Shown piece after piece: positions 27,112-36,207 of a stretch of 64,000 nucleotides of DNA. The notes under the pieces were generated by a model. That model searched no databases, was not told where the DNA came from, and worked only from the letters and a program-made list of their open reading frames with translations. How positions within the stretch are numbered: the first letter of the stretch is position 1; every line of letters begins with the position of its first letter. The stretch comes from Sphingopyxis sp. (GTDB lineage Bacteria; Pseudomonadota; Alphaproteobacteria; Sphingomonadales; Sphingomonadaceae), in assembly GCF_016793825.1 (NCBI RefSeq), contig NZ_JAEULM010000044.1, positions 124,001 through 188,000 on the forward strand, in the 5' to 3' direction. The translations under genes were made by a program, and so were the position numbers.

Positions 27112-27121
27112 CGGCAGTTAG

Positions 27122-27141
27122 CCGCGAGCGGACGCTCGCGG
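27122..27141. other. Perfect inverted repeat between convergent genes
   Basis: CCGCGAGCG (27122-27130) and CGCTCGCGG (27133-27141) form a GC-rich hairpin 11 bases after the SleB-type gene, between it and the convergent MDR gene. There is no T-run on either side. It may be a terminator or RNA-end stabiliser; the remaining gap bases show nothing recognisable. Confidence 0.4.
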
Positions 27142-27246
27142 TGGAAAGTGGCGACCAAATCGTGACGGCCGCCCAACCGTCAGCTCTGGCCCTGCCACCT
27201 CCCCATGGCAGTGCCATAGGGAGGATCAAAGGTCACGACCGTCCGC

Positions 27247-28386
27247 TTATCCGTGCGGACGGATCAGATATTTCTCGCCGGTACGCTTGGCGTTGTAGGC
27301 GTTGGCGGTGTCGAGGCTCAGGGCTTCGGTCAGCGAGACTTCGTGGCTGTAGTGGCTCTTGAACGTCGTGGTCAGTTCATCGACGACGCGCTGGCGCATA
27401 CGGCCGACGGTTTCCATGCCCGCCTTTTGCATGAAGGGCGTCAGAAGGAAGCCCGACAGCGACCAGGTGAGCCCAAAGCTGCGCGCAGAGAAAGTGGTGG
27501 GCGACAGGTCGAGCGCGCCATAGATATAGACCTGTTTGAAGGTGTCCGAGCCATAGCGGCTATAGGTCGTCATGCGCCGTACCGCGGCCGCCTCCATCGC
27601 AGTTAGTATCTGACCGGAAAGCTTACCGCCGCCGGTCGCATCAAAACCGATCGTGGCCCCGGTTTCGGCGATTGCATCGACCAGCCGGTCCATGAAATCG
27701 TCGGCGCTGCTATTGACGATATACTGCGCGCCGATGCCCTTCAGGATTTCGACCTGCGCGTCGCTGCGCACGATGTTGATGAGCGGAATGCCGTCCTTGG
27801 CGCAAATCTTGACCAGCATCTGGCCGAGGTTCGATGCGGCAGCGGAATGGATGATGGCGCTATGGCCTTCGGCCTTCATCGTCTCGGTAAACGCAAGGCT
27901 CGTGAGCGGGTTTACGAAGCACGACGCACCGTCGACCGGATCGGTGCCGTCGGGAAGTGGCATCGTCATTTGCACGGGCAGGCAGCGATATTCGGCGTAC
28001 ATCTCGCCACCCAGCAGCGCCACCGTCTTGCCGACCAGCGCCTGTGCCTCGGGCGAGGCGCCGGCCTTTACCACCACGCCGCAACCCTCGTTCCCGATGG
28101 CAAGGGCGTCGCCGATACGACCCCCCATCGCGCGCATGCCCGCCGGGGGCACGTCGGCGGTGATCATTGGCAAACCATCGCGCTCGCCGGCCCGCGCGGT
28201 CGACATATCCGCACCGCCGAACAACAGTCCGAGATCGGAGGGATTGATCGGAGTGGTGAGGACCTTCACCAGCACTTCGTGCGGCTTCGGATCGGGTATC
28301 GGGCGGCGCTCGAAATAGACCTCAAGCTGCCCCTCAGGCTTCACGAGAGTTACCATCACGATGTTGGTTTCAGGCAGGTCGGTCAT
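27247..28386 (-). CDS. MDR-family zinc-independent dehydrogenase/reductase
   Basis: A 379-residue medium-chain dehydrogenase/reductase. The GroES-like half shows KVLTTPINPSDLGLLFG and GNEGCGVVVKAG. The nucleotide fold has HSAAASNLGQMLVKICAKDGIPLINIVR in place of the usual glycine-rich loop, and FDATGGGKLSGQILTAME. Structural zinc cysteines are absent. The substrate is unknown; quinone or enoyl reductase activity is the family default. ATG 28386 follows GGGAG by seven bases. The 138-base gap up to cysQ has no clear promoter. Confidence 0.82.
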   Translation of the reverse strand: MTDLPETNIVMVTLVKPEGQLEVYFERRPIPDPKPHEVLVKVLTTPINPSDLGLLFGGADMSTARAGERDGLPMITADVPPAGMRAMGGRIGDALAIGNEGCGVVVKAGASPEAQALVGKTVALLGGEMYAEYRCLPVQMTMPLPDGTDPVDGASCFVNPLTSLAFTETMKAEGHSAIIHSAAASNLGQMLVKICAKDGIPLINIVRSDAQVEILKGIGAQYIVNSSADDFMDRLVDAIAETGATIGFDATGGGKLSGQILTAMEAAAVRRMTTYSRYGSDTFKQVYIYGALDLSPTTFSARSFGLTWSLSGFLLTPFMQKAGMETVGRMRQRVVDELTTTFKSHYSHEVSLTEALSLDTANAYNAKRTGEKYLIRPHG

Positions 28387-28524
28387 TGTGCATCTCCCGG
28401 TGATCGGTTTTTCGATGCAACGGAATAGGCGGCGGCGAAACGACTGGCAACCTCCCCTGCCCTCCATTCCGGTGAAACCCGACAATCCGGTGACAGGGGA
28501 GATCTCGGTGCTTGGGGCCAGCGA

Positions 28525-29274
28525 TCAGGCGGCCCGATAATCCGCGGCGAGGCGCAGGACCTGCGCCGCCAGTTCTTTCCGGCAGATGAGCAGATCGGGC
28601 AGATAGGGATTGGAGTTGTTGTACCGCAGTGGCGTCCCGTCCACGCGGCTGACGTGCATACCCGCAGCCTGGGCGACCGCGACGGGCGCGCAATTGTCCC
28701 ATTCATACTGCCCGCCGGTGTGGAGATAGATATCGGCCTCGCCGCGCACGACCGCCATCGCTTTCGCGCCTGCCGACCCCATCGCGACAAGCTCTGCATC
28801 GAGCTTTCCGGCAACGAAAACCGCTTCGGCGGCAGGCCGCGTTCGGCTGACGAGCATTCTCAGCGGCTGGTTTGCGGAGCGCAACGGCAGCGGCTTGCCC
28901 GACGTCAGCGTGACGCCGAGGCCCGGAAGCGCCACGGCGCCGACCGAAGCGACCCCGTCGATCGCGAGAGCAACATGCACGGCCCAGTCGTCGCGGCCTT
29001 CGCCATATTCCCTCGTGCCATCCAGCGGATCAACGATCCAGACCCGGCGCTCGGCGCACCGTTCCGAGCTGTCTTTTTCCTCTTCGGAGAGCAGAGCGTC
29101 GCCCGGGCGCGTGGCGCGAAGTTCGCGGCACAGCATGGCGTTTGCCACCTGATCACCCGCTTGACCCAGCGCCCTGCCTTCAAGATCGCCTCGCAGGCGT
29201 AGGTCGAGCAGGATCGCGCCCGCTGCGGTAGCCAGCCGTTCGGCGAGCTGTTCGTCCGTTTCCCCCGCGACCAT
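28525..29274 (-). CDS. cysQ: 3'(2'),5'-bisphosphate nucleotidase CysQ
   Basis: The 249-residue inositol-monophosphatase-fold enzyme has the metal motifs SEEEKD (about 62-67), VDPLDGTREY and, near the end, YEWDNCAPVAVAQAAG. It hydrolyses 3'-phosphoadenosine 5'-phosphate (or PAPS) to AMP, recycling the by-product of sulfate reduction. It begins three bases after the cysNC stop on the same strand, which supports this reading over a general inositol phosphatase. Confidence 0.9.
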   Translation of the reverse strand: MVAGETDEQLAERLATAAGAILLDLRLRGDLEGRALGQAGDQVANAMLCRELRATRPGDALLSEEEKDSSERCAERRVWIVDPLDGTREYGEGRDDWAVHVALAIDGVASVGAVALPGLGVTLTSGKPLPLRSANQPLRMLVSRTRPAAEAVFVAGKLDAELVAMGSAGAKAMAVVRGEADIYLHTGGQYEWDNCAPVAVAQAAGMHVSRVDGTPLRYNNSNPYLPDLLICRKELAAQVLRLAADYRAA

Positions 29275-29276
29275 GC

Positions 29277-31190
29277 CTACCCCAACAAGCGATCGATGAT
29301 CAGATTCGCCGCTGCATCGGGCGTCATCGCGGTCGTGTCGATCCGAATTTCGGGGCTCTCGGGCGCCTCATAAGGACTGTCAATGCCGGTGAAGTTCTTG
29401 AGCTGGCCCGCGCGCGCTTTCTTGTAAAGGCCCTTCACGTCCCGCTTCTCCGCCTCGGCAAGCGGCGTGTCGATGAAGATTTCGAGAAACTCGCCTTCAG
29501 GCAACATGCCGCGCACCATCTCGCGTTCGACGCGGAAGGGCGAAATGAAAGCGGTGATAATAATAAGGCCTGCATCGGTCATCAGCTTCGCGACTTCGCC
29601 GACGCGGCGGATATTTTCGATCCGGTCGGCCTCGGTAAATCCAAGGTCGCGGTTGAGCCCGTGGCGGACGTTGTCACCGTCGAGCAGGAAGCTGTGCCGG
29701 TTCATCCGATGCAGTTTCTTTTCGACAAGGTTGGCGATCGTCGATTTCCCCGAACCCGACAGGCCCGTGAACCAGAGCAGTGCGGGGCGCTGATTCTTCA
29801 GGTTCGCGCGCATGTCGCGGTCAATGTCGGTCGCCTGCCAATGCACATTTTGCGCGCGCCGCAGGCTGAAGTGCAGCATGCCGGCGGCGACGGTCGCGTT
29901 GGTGAGCTTGTCGATCATAATGAAACCGCCGAGCGTGCGGTTGTCGATATAGGGTTCGAACACGATCGGCTTGTCTGTCGAAAGCGCAACGACTCCGATG
30001 CCATTGAGGTCGAGCGTCTTTGCCGCAAGATGGTCGAGCGTATTGACGTTAATCTCGTACTTTGGCGCCTGCACCGTTGCCGAGACGCTCTGCGTCGCAA
30101 GCTTTAGCCAATAGGCGCGGCCAGGGATCATCGCATCATCGGCCATCCACACCAGAGTGGCCTCGAACTGATCCGCCACTTCGGGCGGCGCTTCCGCGGC
30201 GGCGATGACATCCCCGCGCGAGCAATCGACCTCGTCGGCAAACGTCAGCGTCACCGACTGCCCCGCCACCGCTTCGTCCAGATCGCCGTCGAGCGTCACG
30301 ATGCGACTGACTGTTGTCGTCTTCCCGCTCGGCAGAACGCGCACAGGATCGCCGGGCTTGATCCGGCCACCCGCAAGCTGACCCGAGAAACCACGGAAAT
30401 CGAGGTTGGGGCGGTTCACCCATTGCACGGGCATGCGGAAAGGCTTCGCTTCATCGACCGCGCTTCCGATCTCCACGACCTCCAGATGCTCGACCAGCGT
30501 CGGTCCCTTGAACCAGGGCGTATTCTCTGAAAGCGCCGTGATATTGTCGCCCTTGAAACCCGAGATGGGAATCGCGGTGAAACTGGTGATCCCGATCTCG
30601 TTCGCAAAGGCCCGATAGGCCAGCGTGATGCGGTCGAACACCGCCTTGTCATAGCCGACAAGATCCATCTTGTTTACCGCAAGCACGATATGACGGATGC
30701 CCAACAGATGCGCGAGAAAGCTGTGTCGGCGCGTTTGCGTCAATACACCCTTGCGCGCGTCGATCAGGATGACCGCAAGGTCTGCAGTCGAGGCACCCGT
30801 AACCATGTTGCGTGTATATTGCTCATGCCCCGGCGTGTCGGCGACGATGAACTTGCGCTTTTCGGTCGTGAAAAAGCGGTACGCGACGTCGATCGTGATC
30901 CCCTGCTCACGCTCGGCGGCGAGGCCGTCCACAAGGAGCGCGAAGTCGATCTCCTGGCCCTGCGTACCGACGCGCTTGCTGTCGGCTTCGAGCGCGGCGA
31001 GTTGGTCCTCGAAGATCATTTTCGAGTCATAGAGTAGCCGCCCGATCAGCGTCGATTTGCCGTCGTCGACGCTGCCGCAGGTGATGAAGCGCAGCAGCGA
31101 TTTCTTCTCATGCCCCGCGAGATAGGCGTCGATGTCTTCTGCGATCAGCGCGTCTGTTACGTAGATAGGGGGATTCGGAGTATCCGGCAT
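29277..31190 (-). CDS. cysNC: Fused sulfate adenylyltransferase GTPase subunit and APS kinase (CysNC)
   Basis: A 637-residue fusion. The CysN part (about 1-450) is an EF-Tu-like GTPase with [30 protein letters not shown] and NKMDL, followed by beta-barrel domains. The CysC part (about 455-637) is an APS kinase with [20 protein letters not shown] and [15 protein letters not shown]. With CysD it makes adenylyl sulfate from sulfate and ATP, driven by GTP, then phosphorylates it to PAPS. The start ATG 31190 overlaps the cysD stop by one base. An upstream in-frame start would run into cysD and is not needed. Confidence 0.95.
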   Translation of the reverse strand: MPDTPNPPIYVTDALIAEDIDAYLAGHEKKSLLRFITCGSVDDGKSTLIGRLLYDSKMIFEDQLAALEADSKRVGTQGQEIDFALLVDGLAAEREQGITIDVAYRFFTTEKRKFIVADTPGHEQYTRNMVTGASTADLAVILIDARKGVLTQTRRHSFLAHLLGIRHIVLAVNKMDLVGYDKAVFDRITLAYRAFANEIGITSFTAIPISGFKGDNITALSENTPWFKGPTLVEHLEVVEIGSAVDEAKPFRMPVQWVNRPNLDFRGFSGQLAGGRIKPGDPVRVLPSGKTTTVSRIVTLDGDLDEAVAGQSVTLTFADEVDCSRGDVIAAAEAPPEVADQFEATLVWMADDAMIPGRAYWLKLATQSVSATVQAPKYEINVNTLDHLAAKTLDLNGIGVVALSTDKPIVFEPYIDNRTLGGFIMIDKLTNATVAAGMLHFSLRRAQNVHWQATDIDRDMRANLKNQRPALLWFTGLSGSGKSTIANLVEKKLHRMNRHSFLLDGDNVRHGLNRDLGFTEADRIENIRRVGEVAKLMTDAGLIIITAFISPFRVEREMVRGMLPEGEFLEIFIDTPLAEAEKRDVKGLYKKARAGQLKNFTGIDSPYEAPESPEIRIDTTAMTPDAAANLIIDRLLG

Positions 31191-32095
31191 CAGAAATACC
31201 CCTCCTGCTTCTTCTTCTCCATCGACGCATCGCCGCCGTCCTTGTCGATGACCCGACCTTGCCGTTCGCTCGTGGTAGTCAGCAGCATTTCCTGAATCAC
31301 CTCCGACAGGGTCGCCGCCTCGCTCTCGACCGCGCCGGTCAGCGGGTAGCAACCGAGCGTGCGGAAACGCACCGAGCGCTCCACCGGCACTTCTCCGGGA
31401 AGCAGTGGGAAGCGGTCATCATCGACCATAAGAATCAGACCATCGCGCTCCACAGTCGGGCGCGGTGCAGCAAAATACAGCGGTACGATCGGGATATTTT
31501 CGCGCGCGATATATTGCCAGATGTCGAGTTCTGTCCAATTCGAGATCGGGAAGACACGGATGCTTTCACCCTTGGCCTTCCTCGCGTTATAGAGGTTCCA
31601 GAGTTCGGGGCGCTGTTTCTTGGGATCCCAGCCATGGCTTGCGGTCCGAAAGGAGAAGATGCGCTCCTTCGCCCGGCTCTTTTCCTCGTCTCGCCGCGCA
31701 CCACCGAACGCCACGTCGAAGGCGTGGAGGTCTAGGGCCTGTTTGAGACCTTCGGTCTTCCACATGTCGGTGTGCAAGGGGCCGTGGTCGAACGGATTAA
31801 TCCCGCGTTCCTTCGCTTCGGGGTTCTGATGGACGAGCAACTCCATCCCGCTTTCTAAGGCCATGCGGTCGCGCAGTTCGTACATCGCCCGGAACTTCCA
31901 TGTCGTATCGACATGAAGGAGCGGGAAAGGCGGCGGCGAGGGATAGAAGGCCTTGCGCGCAAGATGAAGCATGACCGCGCTGTCCTTGCCGACGCTATAC
32001 AGCATCACCGGCCTGGCTGCATCGGCCATCACTTCGCGCATGATATGAATGCTCTCGGCCTCAAGCCGGTCGAGATGGGTCAGCGTATCGCTCAT
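31190..32095 (-). CDS. cysD: Sulfate adenylyltransferase subunit 2
   Basis: A 301-residue PP-loop ATP pyrophosphatase. [18 protein letters not shown] opens the protein; [16 protein letters not shown] holds the PP-loop. [35 protein letters not shown] and [15 protein letters not shown] are diagnostic, and it ends with the conserved EKKKQEGYF. It adenylates sulfate in complex with CysN. The start was set at ATG 32095 (MSDTLTHL), preceded by GGGCGGG. It lies 75 bases downstream of the LysR gene on the same strand. Confidence 0.95.
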   Translation of the reverse strand: MSDTLTHLDRLEAESIHIMREVMADAARPVMLYSVGKDSAVMLHLARKAFYPSPPPFPLLHVDTTWKFRAMYELRDRMALESGMELLVHQNPEAKERGINPFDHGPLHTDMWKTEGLKQALDLHAFDVAFGGARRDEEKSRAKERIFSFRTASHGWDPKKQRPELWNLYNARKAKGESIRVFPISNWTELDIWQYIARENIPIVPLYFAAPRPTVERDGLILMVDDDRFPLLPGEVPVERSVRFRTLGCYPLTGAVESEAATLSEVIQEMLLTTTSERQGRVIDKDGGDASMEKKKQEGYF

Positions 32096-32170
32096 GTCCC
32101 GCCCTTGCCGTCGCTCGTGACGGTGAGCAAGCTGTATGGCCTTTCGCGGCGACAAGCCAGACTTGCAAGG

Positions 32171-33067
32171 TCAGCCATCGACCTTCGCCTCTTGCCAGTC
32201 GGCGGCGGCGCTGCGGATCGCGGACAGCGTGCGAGCGACGCGCTGCGCAATCTCCGGCTGCGCGATCCAGGCGGCATCGATCAGCAGACCGATCTCACGT
32301 CGAAAATCATAACCGCTGACCTTGATCGGAACGATGCCGTCAATGACAAGCGACATCGGCGCCGTCGTGATACCGACCCCTGCCGCAACCATGCGCAGGC
32401 ACCGTTCGTCGCTTTCGCTGCGCAGCGCAAAGCGCGGACGCACGCGGTGGCGCGTGAAAAAACGGCTCGTCGCGTCAAGAAATTCGCATGACCGACGCGC
32501 GATCATCGTTTCGGCAGCCAGCGACTCCGGAGCGACCTCCCCCTGCCCCGCAAGCGGATGGTTCGCGGCCACGAACATGACTATCGGCTCTTCGTACAGC
32601 GGCACGGCATTGGCTTCATGCTCTCCCGGACGCAGCGGCACGATCGCGACATTAAGGCGTTCGCCGTGGATCGCGGCGCGAAGTTCGGAATCGCTGTTCT
32701 CGCTCACCTCCAGAGCAAAGTCGCGTGACAGCAAGGCCGCGATGGCTTGAAACAGTTCACCCGGCAGCGACCGGATCGTGCCCAGCTTGAGCACGGGACG
32801 GTCGCTTTCCTCGGTACGACCGAAACCGTCAGCGGCACGAAAACCGCGTTCGAGATCGCGCGCGATCGGCAGAAAGCGTCCGCCCGCCTCGGTAAGGCGA
32901 ATCTGGCGGCGATTGCGAATGAAAAGGGGCGCACCCACCAGGCGTTCGAGGTCCGCGATGCCCGTCGACAACGCCGGCTGCGTGACACGAATTTGCTGGG
33001 CCGCCCGCGTGAAGCTGCCTGCATCGACGACGGCAAGGAACTGGCGGATGTGCGATCGCTTTATCAT
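32171..33067 (-). CDS. LysR-family transcriptional regulator
   Basis: The 298-residue protein has an N-terminal winged helix-turn-helix (3-60; IRQFLAVVDAGSFTRAAQQIRVTQPALSTGI) and a periplasmic-binding-protein-like effector domain (about 90-290). It may be the first gene of the cysD-cysNC-cysQ unit, and it is also divergent from ivd with a 100-base shared control region. It could therefore control sulfur genes (CysB/Cbl-like) or ivd. The conserved CysB sulfate/acetylserine pocket is not obvious, so I do not name the effector. Confidence 0.9.
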   Translation of the reverse strand: MIKRSHIRQFLAVVDAGSFTRAAQQIRVTQPALSTGIADLERLVGAPLFIRNRRQIRLTEAGGRFLPIARDLERGFRAADGFGRTEESDRPVLKLGTIRSLPGELFQAIAALLSRDFALEVSENSDSELRAAIHGERLNVAIVPLRPGEHEANAVPLYEEPIVMFVAANHPLAGQGEVAPESLAAETMIARRSCEFLDATSRFFTRHRVRPRFALRSESDERCLRMVAAGVGITTAPMSLVIDGIVPIKVSGYDFRREIGLLIDAAWIAQPEIAQRVARTLSAIRSAAADWQEAKVDG

Positions 33068-33078
33068 AAATTTTTCTT

Positions 33079-33114
33079 ATGCTGAAACGCATGAAGTTTC
33101 AATTTTCATATAAA
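33079..33114 (+). promoter_or_regulatory. LysR-type operator and -10 element of the ivd promoter
   Basis: TGAAAC (33083-33088) and GTTTCA (33096-33101) form an inverted repeat with a seven-base spacer. A nested ATGC/GCAT pair (33079-33082, 33089-33092) flanks the first arm. TATAAA (33109-33114) makes a good -10 with no matching -35, the usual state of an activator-dependent promoter. The gap lies between the divergent LysR and ivd genes. Confidence 0.5.
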
Positions 33115-33167
33115 CGCGCTTTGAGGCACAACGCCTGCATGTTCCGCCCCTGACCGAAGGGACCCTC

Positions 33168-34337
33168 ATGCGCGCTACTCCCGATTTCGATTTCGCGCTC
33201 GGCGAAACCGCCGACATGATCCGCGAAACCACCGCCCGCTTCGCCGACGAACAGATCGCGCCGCTCGCCGCAAAGGCCGACGCAGAGGACTGGTTCCCGC
33301 GCGACGAATTGTGGATGCAGATGGGCGAGCTTGGCCTCCACGGCATCACCGTCGAGGAAGAGTTCGGCGGTCTTGGCCTTGGCTATCTCGAACATGTCAT
33401 CGCGGTCGAGGAAGTCAGCCGCGCATCGGCCGCGATCGGCCTTTCCTATGGCGCGCACTCGAACCTGTGCGTCAACCAGATCCGCCGCTGGGGCAGTGCC
33501 GCGCAAAAGGCGAAATATCTCCCCAAGCTGATCAGCGGCGAACATGTCGGCAGCCTCGCGATGTCCGAAGCCGGTGCGGGCAGCGACGTCGTCTCGATGA
33601 AGCTGAAGGCCGAGAAGGTTCAGGGCGGTTATGTCCTCAACGGCACCAAATTCTGGATCACCAACGCCACATACGCGGATACGCTGGTCGTCTATGCAAA
33701 GACCAGCCCCGAAGCGGGATCGCGGGGGATAACCGCCTTCCTGATCGAAAAGGATATGCCGGGCTTTAGCATCGGGCAGAAGATCGACAAGGTCGGCATG
33801 CGCGGATCGCCGACTGCCGAGCTGGTCTTCACCGACTGCGAGATCAGCGAAGATCAAGTCATGGGCCCCGAGAATGGCGGCGTCGGTGTGCTGATGTCGG
33901 GACTGGACTATGAGCGCGTCGTGCTCGCCGGGCTTCAGCTCGGGATCATGCAGGCATGTCTCGACACGGTCATTCCCTATGTTCGCGAGCGCAAGCAATT
34001 CGGCAAGCCGATCGGCTCTTTCCAGCTTATGCAGGCGAAGGTCGCCGACATGTATGTGATGCTCCAATCGGCGCGCTCCTATGTCTACAACGTCGCCAAG
34101 GCCTGCGACGCGGGGCAGACGACGCGCTTCGACGCCGCAGGCTGCATCCTGCTCGCGAGCGAGAATGCGGTGAAGGTCGCAGGCGAAGCGATCCAGGCTT
34201 TGGGCGGCGCGGGCTATACCAAGGATTGGCCCGTCGAGCGTTATTGGCGCGACGCCAAGCTGCTCGACATCGGCGCCGGCACGAACGAAATCCGCCGCAT
34301 GCTGATCGGCCGCGAACTGATCGGCGCCGGCGCGTGA
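33168..34337 (+). CDS. ivd: Isovaleryl-CoA dehydrogenase
   Basis: A 389-residue acyl-CoA dehydrogenase. It has [17 protein letters not shown], then [18 protein letters not shown], then [21 protein letters not shown], where the Glu sits in the helix-G position specific to isovaleryl-CoA dehydrogenases. [35 protein letters not shown] closes the protein. It oxidises isovaleryl-CoA to 3-methylcrotonyl-CoA in leucine breakdown, passing electrons to ETF. The next step is encoded by mccB/mccA 4 kb downstream. GAAGGGA precedes the ATG. The stop overlaps the next gene. Confidence 0.92.
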   Translation: MRATPDFDFALGETADMIRETTARFADEQIAPLAAKADAEDWFPRDELWMQMGELGLHGITVEEEFGGLGLGYLEHVIAVEEVSRASAAIGLSYGAHSNLCVNQIRRWGSAAQKAKYLPKLISGEHVGSLAMSEAGAGSDVVSMKLKAEKVQGGYVLNGTKFWITNATYADTLVVYAKTSPEAGSRGITAFLIEKDMPGFSIGQKIDKVGMRGSPTAELVFTDCEISEDQVMGPENGGVGVLMSGLDYERVVLAGLQLGIMQACLDTVIPYVRERKQFGKPIGSFQLMQAKVADMYVMLQSARSYVYNVAKACDAGQTTRFDAAGCILLASENAVKVAGEAIQALGGAGYTKDWPVERYWRDAKLLDIGAGTNEIRRMLIGRELIGAGA

Positions 34338-34684
34338 TCTGGCTCTGGCTGTCGGCGGCCTTCATGGCGACGACAGCCGTAGTTCATGGCGTTCTGGGTG
34401 AGCGGCGACTGATTCAGCCGCTGATGACACTCGACCAAGGCGTGATGAGCGTCGCTCTGGCGCGCAAAGTGTTTCGGCTGGCGTGGCATGCGCTTTCGCT
34501 GCTGATGCTCGTGTCGGCCGCGTCAGTAGTCTGGCCCGGCACGCCGCGCGATCTCGTCCTGCTGATCGGTGCCGCGTGGACAGCGACCGGATTGTTCGAC
34601 GCCCTCTATACACGCGGAAAGCACATCGGCTGGCCGTTCCTGACCGCGTCGGGCATCTTCGCCGTCATCGGCGCGTTGGCTTGA
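34334..34684 (+). CDS. Small membrane protein of unknown function
   Basis: A 116-residue protein starting at GTG, overlapping the ivd stop by four bases (GTGA). There are four hydrophobic segments: [57 protein letters not shown] and [16 protein letters not shown]. The first His and the HIGW loop are the only polar residues inside the segments. I do not recognise a named family. The tight coupling suggests co-expression with ivd. Confidence 0.72.
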   Translation: MIWLWLSAAFMATTAVVHGVLGERRLIQPLMTLDQGVMSVALARKVFRLAWHALSLLMLVSAASVVWPGTPRDLVLLIGAAWTATGLFDALYTRGKHIGWPFLTASGIFAVIGALA

Positions 34685-34686
34685 GC

Positions 34687-35100
34687 ATGCGCGGGCTCGT
34701 CCATCACATCGACCTGACGGTCACTGACAAGGAGCCGTCGCGCACCTTCTACGATGCCGTCCTCGGCTTCATGGGTTATCGGCGCGCGGCCGATTATGAT
34801 CATGGCAGCGATTGGGACCGCGAAGGCGAACCGTTCCATTCGATCGGCATTCTTGAAGCGCGCGGCGATGGCGCAGCACGCACGCATGATCGTTATTCGC
34901 CGGGCCTGCATCATCTCGCCTGGACGGCCGAGAGTCGCGAGGATGTCGACGCACTTCACGACTTGCTGCACAGCATCGGCGCGACCGTGCTCGATCCGCC
35001 CGCCGATTACCCATGCTATGGTCCGACCTATTATGCCGTCTTCTTCGCCGATCCCGACGGACTGAAACTCGAGTTCGTGTTCGGGGCCACGGGCTCATGA
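34687..35100 (+). CDS. VOC family (glyoxalase-fold) protein
   Basis: A 137-residue single vicinal-oxygen-chelate module pair. It starts GLVHHIDLTVTDKEPSRTFYDAVLGFMGYR, where HHIDLTV supplies the first metal His. GLHHLAWTAESREDVDALHDLL supplies the second and YAVFFADPDGLKLEFVF the Glu. Members include glyoxalase I, extradiol dioxygenases and methylmalonyl-CoA epimerase; this short form gives no substrate. It is two bases after the previous stop and overlaps the next gene by four. Confidence 0.85.
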   Translation: MRGLVHHIDLTVTDKEPSRTFYDAVLGFMGYRRAADYDHGSDWDREGEPFHSIGILEARGDGAARTHDRYSPGLHHLAWTAESREDVDALHDLLHSIGATVLDPPADYPCYGPTYYAVFFADPDGLKLEFVFGATGS

Positions 35101-35375
35101 GCCAGACGCTGCTCGACACACTGCAATATTATGGTGCCGCCGCCGCGACGCTCGCTGCATTATTGGTGTCGCTCAACCTAGGCGAACGATGGAATGGCTG
35201 GGCGTTCGTGATCTTCGTCACGAGCAGCCTCGCGCTGATCGCATGGGGGTTCCTGCAGCCCGACAGCGAGGGTATCGGCTGGCAGAATGTCGCGCTGCTC
35301 TGCATCAACCTCGTCGGCGTCTATAGCCATCTGATCCGCAAGAAGGCCCCGTCCTCCGCCAAGGAGGAGGCATGA
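35097..35375 (+). CDS. Small membrane protein of unknown function
   Basis: A 92-residue protein with three hydrophobic segments: TLQYYGAAAATLAALLVSLNL, WAFVIFVTSSLALIAWGF and NVALLCINLVGVYSHL. A Lys-rich tail follows. The layout resembles small PnuC/SemiSWEET-like or YgjV-like integral proteins, but I cannot assign a family. It overlaps both neighbours by four bases (ATGA on each side), so it is an integral part of the ivd transcription unit. Confidence 0.72.
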   Translation: MSQTLLDTLQYYGAAAATLAALLVSLNLGERWNGWAFVIFVTSSLALIAWGFLQPDSEGIGWQNVALLCINLVGVYSHLIRKKAPSSAKEEA

Positions 35376-36187
35376 TACAGTCGCTTGCCTTTCTGCTGAC
35401 AGCCGCCGCATTATGCCTTGGTGCATGCGGAAAGGGCGTCGAGGCGGAAGAGTTTCAGCTCGACGGCGCAAATTACCGGACCGCGCAGCAAAAGCTGGCG
35501 CACGGCAAGCGTCTGGCCGTGCTGCTCGGGTGTGAGTCATGCCACGGTTCCACGATGCAGGGCACGAACGTCTCCGCCGACGAGCCCGAGATGGGCGAGA
35601 TGAACGCCCCGAATCTCAGCCTGCTGATGCCGCGCTACACAGATGCCGAGTTCGAGCACGCGCTGCGCAAGGGCGTGCCGAAGGACGGGCGCGAATTCTG
35701 GTTTATGCCGTCAGAGGGTCTGCAATTTCTCGGCGATGCCGACATGGCGGCGTTGATCGCCTACCTCCGGACCATACCTCCCGGCGGGAAGCCTATGCCT
35801 CCGTTAAGGAAGGGAGCGCTCTTCTTTCATCTGATCGATACCGGCGAGATGCGTCCGGCTCCGGAGATCGCCGAACGCTTCCGGAAAGAACAGCCGGCTG
35901 ATATTGGATCGCAGCATCGCTACGGCCGCTATATCGCGATGCTGGTCTGCTCCGAATGCCACAACTCGAGATTGCAGGGCTATGTCGACTTCACGCCTGA
36001 TCTCGACATCGCGGGCGCCTATAGCGCCGAGCAGCTCGAACAGCTGCTGGTGACGGGCAAGGGCATCACGTCGCGCGACCTTGGCATGATGGGAGACACC
36101 GTGCGCGCCCGGCTCAACCGTTTGACGCCGCACGAACGTGGGGCCCTGATCGGCTATCTCAAAGCGCGGGCGGAGCGACCGCAATGA
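35372..36187 (+). CDS. Di-haem c-type cytochrome lipoprotein
   Basis: The 271-residue protein has a lipobox-type signal (FLLTAAALCLGACGKG). Two cytochrome c domains follow, with haem sites CESCH (about residue 54) and CSECH (about 192). Met ligands are likely in MGEMNAPNLSLLMPRYTDAEF and LGMMGDTV. Such di-haem cytochromes act as periplasmic electron carriers, often subunits of dehydrogenases (alcohol, gluconate or sorbose types). No cognate dehydrogenase is adjacent. It is the last gene of the ivd overlap chain and converges on the M13 peptidase gene. Confidence 0.88.
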   Translation: MIQSLAFLLTAAALCLGACGKGVEAEEFQLDGANYRTAQQKLAHGKRLAVLLGCESCHGSTMQGTNVSADEPEMGEMNAPNLSLLMPRYTDAEFEHALRKGVPKDGREFWFMPSEGLQFLGDADMAALIAYLRTIPPGGKPMPPLRKGALFFHLIDTGEMRPAPEIAERFRKEQPADIGSQHRYGRYIAMLVCSECHNSRLQGYVDFTPDLDIAGAYSAEQLEQLLVTGKGITSRDLGMMGDTVRARLNRLTPHERGALIGYLKARAERPQ

Positions 36188-36207
36188 ACGGCCGCCCCGT
36201 TTCCCTG

